Shown here in pieces: positions 51,225 through 58,347 of a DNA stretch of 64,000 bases. The stretch comes from Pseudomonas sp. PD9R (GTDB lineage: Bacteria > Pseudomonadota > Gammaproteobacteria > Pseudomonadales > Pseudomonadaceae): positions 62,001 to 126,000 of the forward strand of contig NZ_JAHTMR010000012.1 in assembly GCF_019200975.1 (NCBI RefSeq), in the 5' to 3' direction. Within the stretch, counting starts at the first letter, position 1. Each line of letters opens with the position of its first letter. The notes below the pieces were generated by a model that saw only the letters and a list, made by a program, of their open reading frames with translations, made no database searches and was not told the DNA's origin. A program made the translations under genes and the position numbers.

Positions 51225-51250
51225 ACCCTTTCCCCCTCAGGTTGATCGAC

Positions 51251-52207
51251 TCAGGCGTTACGTCGATCAATAAAACTCAAACTGCGATACAAGGCCTCGA
51301 TGCGCGGCATCTCGCATCCCGCCGCTTTGGCAACCGCCAGCGGACGTGCGTAAATGGCTGCCAGTTCCAGCGGCCTTTTGTGCAGAAAGTCGTGGTACAT
51401 GCTCGGCCAGTAGTCGGGCATTTTCTCGGTGACCATAAACAGATGGTCTGCATATCCCGGCGGAATATAGTGCCCACAGGCGATGGCGCCCTGAACCACT
51501 TCGGTCATCAGTGCCTTGATCAGTTCACGGCTGTCGGCATCGGCCATCAACGGTGTAGTGCTCGCCCCAAGTAAAACGGACAGGCCGTTATAGGGGATAT
51601 TCCAGACCAGTTTTTGCCAGCGCGCCTGATGCAGGTTCGCCATAACCTGGGAATCGATGCCTGCAGCACGGAACAGCCCGACACCTACCTCGACTATCGC
51701 CGTGCGTGCAGCGTCATCGGCAGCGGGACCACTGTGGTAGCCGACATGCACCGCACCGAGCGCCTGATGGGTAATGACGCCGGGGCCTTCGCGATGAACG
51801 CAGATGTAACAGAGCCCGCCGAGCACGTGCAGCGAATCGGGGAGCAATTCGCGAAGGCTATCTTCAACGTCGAGGCCATTTTGCAACAGCAGCACTTTGG
51901 CATTCGGCGCCGCAGCCTTGAGGATGGCCGGCGCCAGATCCGCGTTACTGGTGGTTTTCGCCCCCACCAGCAACCAGTCGCAGGGCGGCATGTCTTCGGC
52001 GTTCGAGTAGGCCTGCACCGGACTCAACGTCAGCGCGCCAAAAGGCGCACTGTCGACGTGCAGCCCGCCCTCGGCCACTGCGCAAAACTCACTGCGCAAC
52101 AGGAAGTGCACATCGAAACCGGCACGCGCCAGCATCACGCCGTAGAAACCGCCGATTGCACCGGTTCCGATAATACCGATTGTCGGTTTGGCAACTGTCC
52201 CCATCAT
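51251..52207 (-). CDS. panE: 2-dehydropantoate 2-reductase (PanE-like)
   Basis: 318 residues. NADP-binding GTGAIGGFYG (about 14-23) and the C-terminal helical domain with KLVWNIPYNGLSVL (about 180s) are characteristic of ketopantoate reductases. Pseudomonads have several paralogues, and ilvC can also act in this step, so the panE label is a family call. The ATG (52207; another 3 bases on) overlaps the stop of the thioredoxin gene by 4 bases, with AGGAG 5 bases upstream. Confidence 0.88.
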   Translation of the reverse strand: MMGTVAKPTIGIIGTGAIGGFYGVMLARAGFDVHFLLRSEFCAVAEGGLHVDSAPFGALTLSPVQAYSNAEDMPPCDWLLVGAKTTSNADLAPAILKAAAPNAKVLLLQNGLDVEDSLRELLPDSLHVLGGLCYICVHREGPGVITHQALGAVHVGYHSGPAADDAARTAIVEVGVGLFRAAGIDSQVMANLHQARWQKLVWNIPYNGLSVLLGASTTPLMADADSRELIKALMTEVVQGAIACGHYIPPGYADHLFMVTEKMPDYWPSMYHDFLHKRPLELAAIYARPLAVAKAAGCEMPRIEALYRSLSFIDRRNA

Positions 52208-52590
52208 GGCAACTCCTCTGCTGTTCGACTCAACGCCTGCCGCACCGCCCGATTAAGCTCAGTGCCGGTCAGACGCGAATTCAATGTCCCGAAGAACTCA
52301 CCGTCGCGCACAACAAACAGCGCCGGCAAATGAAAGACCTGATAACGCTCGACCACCCCGCCGTTGTTTCCGGCGTCGATCCAGCACAGTCGATCGACGG
52401 CCAGATCGAGTGACGGCAATTGCTCACGGGCAAAACGACAACTGGAGCAGCCTACGCTGGTGAAAATAACCAGCGTTACACCGCTCATCGTCAGCAGCCG
52501 TTGGTCGGCGTCGAAATCGGTCAGTTCCAATTCGACCACTATACTGGGGGAAACAATGTCAGATGGCCGACACATGGAGTCCGTGTTCAT
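52204..52590 (-). CDS. Thioredoxin-family protein
   Basis: 128 residues from the ATG at 52590 or 111 from a GTG at 52539. The redox motif is VGCSSCRFA and the cis-proline follows in VFHLPALFVV. The fold is shorter than standard thioredoxin, but the motif is intact. It is translationally coupled to the panE-like gene (ATGA). With the longer start it overlaps the divergent PilZ gene by about 35 bases; the shorter start avoids this, but neither has a clear Shine-Dalgarno. No signal peptide. Confidence 0.82.
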   Translation of the reverse strand: MNTDSMCRPSDIVSPSIVVELELTDFDADQRLLTMSGVTLVIFTSVGCSSCRFAREQLPSLDLAVDRLCWIDAGNNGGVVERYQVFHLPALFVVRDGEFFGTLNSRLTGTELNRAVRQALSRTAEELP

Positions 52591-53032
52591 GGGACGTTTT
52601 ATTCCTCATCCTGACGATGTGCCCGTTGAATTAACGTTGCTGACACCTGAGTGTATTTCGCGGCAACAGCTGCACACTACCAGCCTCGGGGGCATGGCTT
52701 GCAACTATCACCGCGCGTGGCGCCACGGCACGGCGCTGGAAGTGCGCATGCCTTCCTTGAACCCCGACATGCGCATTCTCGGCTATGTGGCCTGGTGCCT
52801 GCGACGCAAGCACGGCTATCTGGTGGGCATTGCCTTCGTCGACGAGCAGACGCTGTTCAGTGCCCGGATGGGAGAGCAGGTGTGCCAGATCGAACGTTAT
52901 TGCCGCTTGCATGACGCGCACGACGACCTCCAGGATATTCAGGCCCTGGCTCTGGAATGGGTTCAGGAACACGCCGACGAGTTCTCTCATGACACAGTTC
53001 ATCGGGTATTCGCACAGTCGATGCGGGATTAA
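52556..53032 (+). CDS. PilZ-domain protein
   Basis: 158 residues. A PilZ-like beta-barrel is suggested by the segments around RQQLHTTSLGGMACNYHRAWRHGTALEVRM and GYVAWCLRRKHGYLVGIAFV, but the strict RxxxR...DxSxxG c-di-GMP motif is not clearly present (SLGG only), so ligand binding is open. Start at 52556 has GGGG 5 bases upstream; the ATG at 52589 (GGAG 9 bases upstream) is an alternative. It is divergent from and may overlap the thioredoxin start. It lies 129 bases before the class I DAHP synthase. Confidence 0.72.
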   Translation: MSDGRHMESVFMGRFIPHPDDVPVELTLLTPECISRQQLHTTSLGGMACNYHRAWRHGTALEVRMPSLNPDMRILGYVAWCLRRKHGYLVGIAFVDEQTLFSARMGEQVCQIERYCRLHDAHDDLQDIQALALEWVQEHADEFSHDTVHRVFAQSMRD

Positions 53033-53160
53033 AGCGGCGGCTGCCCATTGTCGAGCCACAGTGTAACGCGCTAAGGTTCCGCTCCCCGACGCGCTTAATT
53101 TGCTGTGCTCCGCCGCGCGGGTTCGCTGGCGGCCGGCACCCGTGACCTGACGAGTAAACG

Positions 53161-54237
53161 ATGGCTGATTTACCGATCAACGACCTAAACGTCGCCTCCA
53201 ACGAGACGCTGATCACTCCTGACCAGCTCAAGCGTGACATCCCCCTGAGCGACGCTGCCCTGCGCACCGTCACCAAGGGCCGCGAAGTCATTCGCAACAT
53301 TCTGGATGGCACCGACCATCGGCTGTTCGTGGTCATCGGGCCTTGCTCGATCCACGACATCAAGGCTGCCCACGAATACGCCGAGCGCCTGAAGGTTCTT
53401 GCCGCGGAAGTGTCCGATACCCTGTATCTGGTCATGCGCGTGTATTTCGAGAAGCCACGCACCACCGTCGGCTGGAAAGGCTTGATCAACGACCCGTACC
53501 TGGACGACTCGTTCAAGATCCAGGACGGTCTGCACATCGGTCGTCAATTGCTGCTGGACCTGGCCGAAATGGGCCTGCCAACCGCCACCGAAGCCCTCGA
53601 CCCGATCTCCCCGCAATACTTGCAGGACCTGATCAGCTGGTCGGCCATCGGCGCGCGCACCACCGAATCCCAGACTCACCGTGAAATGGCTTCCGGCCTG
53701 TCTTCGGCAGTCGGCTTCAAAAACGGCACCGACGGCGGCCTGACGGTGGCCATCAACGCCCTGCAATCGGTTTCCAGCCCGCACCGTTTCCTGGGCATCA
53801 ACCAGGAAGGTGGCGTGTCGATCGTGACCACCAAGGGCAACGCCTACGGCCACGTGGTACTACGCGGTGGCAACGGCAAGCCGAACTACGATTCGGTCAG
53901 CGTCGCCCTCTGCGAGCAAGCGCTGAACAAGGCCAAGATCAAGCCGAACATCATGGTCGATTGCAGCCACGCCAACTCCAACAAGGACCCGGCCCTGCAA
54001 CCACTGGTAATGGAAAACGTTGCCAATCAGATCCTCGAAGGCAACCAGTCGATTATCGGCTTGATGGTCGAGAGTCACCTGAACTGGGGCTGCCAGGCGA
54101 TTCCGAAAGACCTCGCCGACCTCCAATACGGCGTGTCGATCACCGATGCCTGCATCGATTGGTCCGCCACCGAAAACACCTTGCGCAGCATGCATGCCAA
54201 GCTCAAGGATGTGCTGCCTAAACGCGACCGCACTTGA
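53161..54237 (+). CDS. 3-deoxy-7-phosphoheptulonate synthase, class I
   Basis: 358 residues, AroF/AroG/AroH type. Visible: GPCSIHD (about 61-67), RVYFEKPRTTVGWKGLINDP, GFKNGTDG and MVDCSHANSNK. It performs the same reaction as the class II enzyme but has an unrelated sequence; AroF/G/H subtype (which aromatic amino acid inhibits it) cannot be read off safely. A terminator follows the stop. No other aro gene lies beside it. Confidence 0.95.
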   Translation: MADLPINDLNVASNETLITPDQLKRDIPLSDAALRTVTKGREVIRNILDGTDHRLFVVIGPCSIHDIKAAHEYAERLKVLAAEVSDTLYLVMRVYFEKPRTTVGWKGLINDPYLDDSFKIQDGLHIGRQLLLDLAEMGLPTATEALDPISPQYLQDLISWSAIGARTTESQTHREMASGLSSAVGFKNGTDGGLTVAINALQSVSSPHRFLGINQEGGVSIVTTKGNAYGHVVLRGGNGKPNYDSVSVALCEQALNKAKIKPNIMVDCSHANSNKDPALQPLVMENVANQILEGNQSIIGLMVESHLNWGCQAIPKDLADLQYGVSITDACIDWSATENTLRSMHAKLKDVLPKRDRT

Positions 54238-54270
54238 TCGCTCTGCAGCGCGGATAGAAAACACGCAGAC

Positions 54271-54304
54271 AAAAAAACGCCGGGCTTAACCCGGCGTTTT
54301 TTTA
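54271..54304. terminator. Bidirectional terminator
   Basis: AAAAAACGCCGGG and CCCGGCGTTTTTT around a CTTAA loop, between the class I DAHP synthase and the convergent GNAT gene. Confidence 0.95.
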
Positions 54305-54323
54305 TGCGTTCGTTTTGTGAAGG

Positions 54324-54611
54324 TCACTGACTCAGCTTGGCTGCATGCCGCTGGTGACGCTCCATGTAGCGCTCGACGTAAGAGCACGACGGAATGACGG
54401 TATAGCCCATTTCCTCGGCGTACTGCAACGCCTGTTCGGTCAGCGCCGCAGCAATGCCGCGACCACGCAGGGCGTTGGGCACAAACGTGCGATAGATATC
54501 CAGGGTCTGTTTCCCCAGATCCATATAAGTCAGGTAGGCACGATGACCGTCCACATTGGTCTCGAACTGATGACCAGCCTGGTCATGGTGGATGGACAAC
54601 GCCTCGCTCAT
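54324..54611 (-). CDS. Small GNAT N-acetyltransferase (YidJ/Acetyltransf_CG type)
   Basis: 95 residues. The CoA-binding block VPNALRGRGIAAALTEQAL (about 45-63) and the conserved tail VIPSCSYVERYMERH are typical of the short GNAT family that includes YidJ/YjdJ. The ATG at 54611 has AGGAG 5 bases upstream (an ATG three bases earlier is possible). Substrate unknown. It is paired tail to tail with the DAHP synthase. Confidence 0.88.
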   Translation of the reverse strand: MSEALSIHHDQAGHQFETNVDGHRAYLTYMDLGKQTLDIYRTFVPNALRGRGIAAALTEQALQYAEEMGYTVIPSCSYVERYMERHQRHAAKLSQ

Positions 54612-54922
54612 CATTACTCCTCGCGGGTCTTGAATTCTGACCCCTACCTTACCGATGTTTTTCCGGCGAAGAAACATCTACGCCACCCCGTGCCTGAATG
54701 GACACCGAGAAGAGCTACACCGATCTCGCGCAACCGAGCACGTACAAATAGTAGGCACCATTGGCAAAAATGCTCAAGGTACGCTCGTCATCACGTCGGT
54801 TGGCGGGTGCAGCTCCGGGTCACGCAAGAAGGGCTCGACCAACGGTCATCCCGGGTCGAAAGCCTGAACATTGCCGGATGTTGAGACTTAAGACGAACGC
54901 CCTTTGTTAAAGTCACCTGAAC

Positions 54923-55172
54923 ATGGAGAAAGATACGAGAGGCGTTACGCAAAATCCGAACGAAAGTGTAGACGATTCCATCTAGACAGACTTTAGCCAA
55001 GAACTGGAAAAACAGCTGATAACGTTGGGAACTTTTCCTCGGCGGCTCGCTCATCTCGGGCCTCGTAGCTGAATATTTTTTAAACAACGCAGTTAAAAGT
55101 TGCTCGAAAAAGAATCAACGCCTACAATTTTTTTTGCTTCTTGCTTTACGTCAGTTTACTTACGACAAGTAA
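54923..55172 (+). pseudogene. Possible broken gene for a small membrane protein
   Basis: Starting at ATG 54923 the frame reads MEKDTRGVTQNPNESVDDSI, then an in-frame TAG, then TDFSQELEKQLITLGTF. At about 55032 the continuation lies in a shifted frame (LGGSLISGLVAEYFLNNAVK) that runs to TAA at 55172. The joined product would have a charged N-terminus and one membrane helix. One stop and one frameshift would be needed to explain it, and the likeness may be chance. Confidence 0.25.
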
Positions 55173-55182
55173 TGGGTAGTAT
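55155..55182 (+). promoter_or_regulatory. Candidate oprI promoter
   Basis: TTTACT (55155-55160) and TAGTAT (55177-55182) are 16 bases apart, which would give a leader of about 60 bases before the oprI ATG. Confidence 0.4.
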
Positions 55183-55249
55183 GTACGCCGGCTATTTCCT
55201 CACTCTGAGGAGACAGCCACTTAATAGAAAGTCCTTGAAGGGGAACACG

Positions 55250-55501
55250 ATGAACAACGTTCTGAAATTCTCTGCTCTGGCTCTGGCCGCAGTTCTGGCT
55301 ACCGGTTGCAGCAGCGCATCGAAAGAAACCGAAGCACGTCTGACCGCTACTGAAGACGCAGCAGCTCGCTCCCAGGCTCGTGCAGACGAAGCTTACCGTA
55401 AAGCTGATGAAGCTCTGGCTGCTGCTCAAAAAGCACAACAGACTGCTGACGAAGCTAACGAGCGTGCTCTGCGCATGCTGGACAAAGCTAGCCGCAAGTA
55501 A
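55250..55501 (+). CDS. oprI: Major outer membrane lipoprotein OprI
   Basis: 83 residues. Signal peptide ending at the lipobox ATGC (C20), followed by a heptad-repeat helix rich in A, E, K and D, and a final ASRK whose lysine can be linked to peptidoglycan, as in Lpp. It is among the most abundant outer-membrane proteins of pseudomonads. GGGGAAC precedes the ATG. An intrinsic terminator follows. Confidence 0.97.
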   Translation: MNNVLKFSALALAAVLATGCSSASKETEARLTATEDAAARSQARADEAYRKADEALAAAQKAQQTADEANERALRMLDKASRK

Positions 55502-55522
55502 TAATCCTTCGGGATTGTTATC

Positions 55523-55553
55523 AAGCCGACCCATTTATGGGTCGGCTTTTTTA
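55523..55553 (+). terminator. oprI terminator
   Basis: AAGCCGACCCAT / ATGGGTCGGCTT stem followed by a T-rich tail, after the oprI stop. Confidence 0.92.
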
Positions 55554-55576
55554 TTGCCCCGCGTTTGTTGCAGGCA

Positions 55577-55617
55577 ATAAAAAACCCGCCGACGCTGCCT
55601 GCGCCGACGGGTTTCTT
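55577..55617 (-). terminator. Terminator of the L,D-transpeptidase gene
   Basis: On the minus strand AACCCGTCGGCGCAG pairs with the TCGGCGGGTTTTTT end around a short loop; T-run follows the stem in that direction. Confidence 0.85.
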
Positions 55618-55624
55618 TCAAGCG

Positions 55625-56596
55625 TTACTGCATCGGGTCGAGCGGTGCGCTCGTCACCATCGGTGCCGTCGTGCTCGGCACGGCGATTTCTACTGGCAGG
55701 CCGTCTTCGGCAGCTACCACGTCACGCACCACATCCCAGTTCATGCGCAGATTGTTAGTGATGTCTTCGCGTTTGAGCATCGCGTTGATCACAGCGGTGT
55801 GCTTGTCGACCACCGACGGGTTGCCGTTGTCGTCCAGAGGCGTGTGCGCTTCCAGGTAAACCTTGCCGCCACTCACACCAAACTTGTACGGGTCGTTAAT
55901 AATGCGCACCGAAGTACCGACCGGCACCATGCTCGCCATTTCCAGCACGTTGTTATTGAACATGCGGAAGCAGCCGTGGCTGGTGCGCATGCCGATGCCG
56001 AACTTCTTGTTCGAGCCATGAATCAGATAGCCGGGCGTGCCCAGGCTGAACTTGAACGGCCCCAGCGGATTATCCGGGCCGGCTGGCACCACATTCGGCA
56101 ACGGGTCACCGTCGGCGGCGTGTTCAGCCTTGATCGACGCTGGAGGGGTCCAGGTCGGGTTCGGCGTTTTCGCGGTGATGGTGGTATGAGCAATCGGAGA
56201 ACCCCAGCCCTCACGACCAATACCCAGCGGGAAGGTGTACACCACGTTCTTGCCTTTCGGGTAGTAGTAGAGGCGGTATTCAGCCAGGTTGATCACGATG
56301 CCTTCACGCGGACCCGGCGGCAGGATGAAGCGGGTCGGCAGAATGACTTCGGTGCCGGCACCTGGTAGCCAGGCATCGACGCCCGGGTTGGCCGCGACCA
56401 TTTCCGTATAGCCCAGATCGTAGGTGGTACCAAGGTCGGCGAAGGTATCTTCGTACTTGGCCTTGATGACTTGCACCTGGCCGACGATATCTTCACCGGG
56501 TGGTGGTAGTGGCAGCTCCAATGCTGCAACGGGACCCGCCACACAGAAGGCGGCAAGAGTCAGGCAGCGGGTGACGGCAGGAAAGCGCGGCAACAT
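55625..56596 (-). CDS. L,D-transpeptidase (LysM-YkuD)
   Basis: 323 residues. Signal peptide (about 1-24), LysM-like segment (about 45-85, DTFADLGTTYDLGYTEMVAANPG), and YkuD catalytic domain (about 95-235) with the SHGCFRM motif containing the active Cys. It forms L,D cross-links in peptidoglycan or links OprI to it, an apt function next to oprI. Start ATG at 56596 with AAGGA 8 bases upstream; the frame continues to 56851 without signal character. It is convergent with oprI. Confidence 0.93.
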   Translation of the reverse strand: MLPRFPAVTRCLTLAAFCVAGPVAALELPLPPPGEDIVGQVQVIKAKYEDTFADLGTTYDLGYTEMVAANPGVDAWLPGAGTEVILPTRFILPPGPREGIVINLAEYRLYYYPKGKNVVYTFPLGIGREGWGSPIAHTTITAKTPNPTWTPPASIKAEHAADGDPLPNVVPAGPDNPLGPFKFSLGTPGYLIHGSNKKFGIGMRTSHGCFRMFNNNVLEMASMVPVGTSVRIINDPYKFGVSGGKVYLEAHTPLDDNGNPSVVDKHTAVINAMLKREDITNNLRMNWDVVRDVVAAEDGLPVEIAVPSTTAPMVTSAPLDPMQ

Positions 56597-56697
56597 CCGG
56601 AAAGTCCTTCGCATGATCAACAGAGGGTATGGCGCGCGATTGTACACCGCCGCCCGTATTTTCGGGGAGTTGGCCGATAGCTTGCTACCTTTGATGC

Positions 56698-56991
56698 CTA
56701 GAGCTCGAAACGCAGTTCCGGCCAGATCGGCGAGGTGCCGCGCTTTTGCGACTCGAGAATGGCCCGGCACAACGAGCACAGACGCTGATCCTGGAACACC
56801 CGGCGATCGACACTCGACCAGCGTGGTTGCGCCGGCAACAGGCTGCCGCACAGGGTCCGGTCTGCCGAACCGCCCAACTCCAACTGACGGGTCACCAGAT
56901 GCACCCGCACTTCCTGGCAGGCGAACAGGTCCAGCTGTTCGTCAGGCTCGATCAGTTGGTAGGCAAATAGTGACCAGGCGGGACGCGGCAT
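56698..56991 (-). CDS. Hypothetical protein with a CxxC and paired-cysteine tail
   Basis: 97 residues from ATG at 56991 (GGAG 6 bases upstream; the TTG at 57003 is not needed). Cysteines occur in LFACQE, RTLCGS and LCSLCRAI, the last a CxxC that may bind metal. No membrane segment. It lies between the L,D-transpeptidase and tesA on the same strand; in PAO1, from memory, a similar small gene occupies the same place. Function unknown. Confidence 0.8.
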   Translation of the reverse strand: MPRPAWSLFAYQLIEPDEQLDLFACQEVRVHLVTRQLELGGSADRTLCGSLLPAQPRWSSVDRRVFQDQRLCSLCRAILESQKRGTSPIWPELRFEL

Positions 56992-57047
56992 CGGGGGCTC
57001 CAAATCGGGGGCGCCACCTTAGCCGAAAGCCCGCGGCTAGAAAAGTG

Positions 57048-57653
57048 TCATAACAGCGGTTTTAGCGTAGGCCAGACATTTTCCAGCAACTTGTCCTGAG
57101 CCCCGGCTGCCGGGTGTATGCCATCAGCCTGCATCAGGTCAGGATGGCCACCCACGCCGTCGAGAAAAAACGGCACCCAGGGGATTTTCTTGTCGCTGGC
57201 AAGATTGCTGTAAACATCAGCAAAGGCCTTGGTGTAGCGCACACCATAGTTGGGGGGCAATTGCATGCCGAGCAACAGCACTTTGGCACCGCTAGCGCGG
57301 GAGCTGTCGATCATCGAAGCAAGATTTTGTTGCAATTGAGTTGGCAGCAATCCGCGCAGGCCGTCGTTGCCCCCCAATTCGAGTACAACCAGTTCCGGCT
57401 TATGCTCTGCAAGCAGCGCCGGCAGCCGCGCCTGGCCTCCGGCACTGGTGTCGCCGCTGATGGACGCATTGATCACCTTATCGTCGAAACCTTCGCGCTT
57501 GAGCCGTTGTTCGAGCAACGACACCCACCCCAGCCGGGTATCCAGGCCGAAACCGGCGCTGATACTATCGCCAACGATCAGGACTGTACCCGCCGCTGCG
57601 TTCTGGGCCATGCATATCAAGGCCAGGCCAGCACTCAAAAACCACACACGCAT
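57048..57653 (-). CDS. tesA: Acyl-CoA thioesterase I / lysophospholipase L1 (SGNH hydrolase)
   Basis: 201 residues: signal peptide (about 1-22), nucleophile block VGDSISAGFG (Ser about 31), GGNDGL (about 93-98) and DGIHP near the end, the four SGNH blocks. E. coli TesA is a periplasmic thioesterase, protease and lysophospholipase. ATG at 57653 with GGAG 6 bases upstream. Its start codon is only 10 bases from that of the divergent ybbA, as in the E. coli tesA-ybbA-ybbP arrangement. Confidence 0.95.
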   Translation of the reverse strand: MRVWFLSAGLALICMAQNAAAGTVLIVGDSISAGFGLDTRLGWVSLLEQRLKREGFDDKVINASISGDTSAGGQARLPALLAEHKPELVVLELGGNDGLRGLLPTQLQQNLASMIDSSRASGAKVLLLGMQLPPNYGVRYTKAFADVYSNLASDKKIPWVPFFLDGVGGHPDLMQADGIHPAAGAQDKLLENVWPTLKPLL

Positions 57654-57663
57654 CGGATTCTCC

Positions 57664-58347
57664 ATGGGCGCAAGCATTCTCACCGCGAAGAACCTCAGCA
57701 AAGTGGTCCCCAGCGCGGAAGGTGAACTGACTATCCTGCACGAACTCAGCCTGGAACTGAACAAAGGCGACAGCCTCGCCATCGTCGGCGCTTCCGGTTC
57801 CGGCAAATCCACCCTCCTCGGCTTGCTCGCCGGCCTCGACCTGCCGAGCAGCGGCGAAGTCACCCTTGCGGGGCAAAGCCTGAGCAATCTCGATGAAGAC
57901 CAGCGCGCACGCATTCGCGCCGAGCATGTGGGTTTTGTCTTCCAGTCATTCCAGTTGCTCGACAGTCTCAACGCCCTGGAAAACGTCATGCTGCCGCTGG
58001 AGCTCGATGGCCGCAAAGATGCCCGTGATCGCGCTACCGAGCTGCTGCAACGGGTTGGCCTGGGCCAGCGCCTGACCCACTCGCCGCGCCAGCTCTCCGG
58101 CGGCGAACAGCAGCGCGTAGCGATTGCCCGGGCGTTTGCCGCCGAGCCCGATGTGCTGTTCGCCGACGAGCCCACCGGCAATCTCGACAGCCACACCGGC
58201 GAGCGTATCAGCGATCTTCTGTTCGAACTCAACAAGGAGCGCGGCACGACCCTGGTGCTGGTGACTCACGACGAACGCCTGGCACATCGCTGCCGGCGCC
58301 TGATCCGCCTTGAAGCCGGCCTGTTGGTCGCCCCTCTGGAGCCTTGA
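57664..58347 (+). CDS. ybbA: ABC transporter ATPase YbbA
   Basis: 227 residues, MacB/LolD-like ATPase. Walker A GASGSGKST (about 42-50), signature LSGGEQQR, Walker B DVLFADEPTGN and the H-loop VLVTHD. It is the ATPase of an FtsX-type exporter whose permease follows directly, the stop TGA sharing its last base with the permease ATG. The start is 10 bases from the divergent tesA start. Confidence 0.95.
   Translation: MGASILTAKNLSKVVPSAEGELTILHELSLELNKGDSLAIVGASGSGKSTLLGLLAGLDLPSSGEVTLAGQSLSNLDEDQRARIRAEHVGFVFQSFQLLDSLNALENVMLPLELDGRKDARDRATELLQRVGLGQRLTHSPRQLSGGEQQRVAIARAFAAEPDVLFADEPTGNLDSHTGERISDLLFELNKERGTTLVLVTHDERLAHRCRRLIRLEAGLLVAPLEP

Larger units (their letters stand above)
54612..55249. 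other. 638-base gap before oprI with no intact gene
   Basis: It is more A+T-rich than neighbouring regions. It contains a possible broken reading frame (54923-55172) and the oprI promoter. GGAACTT near 55029 recalls an AlgU -35, but no matching -10 is found. No RNA gene is recognised. Confidence 0.5.

Noticed and set aside
55029..55062. AlgU (sigma-22) promoter candidate GAACTT near 55030
   Set aside because: The -35 matches but no TCTGA-type -10 lies 16-17 bases on.
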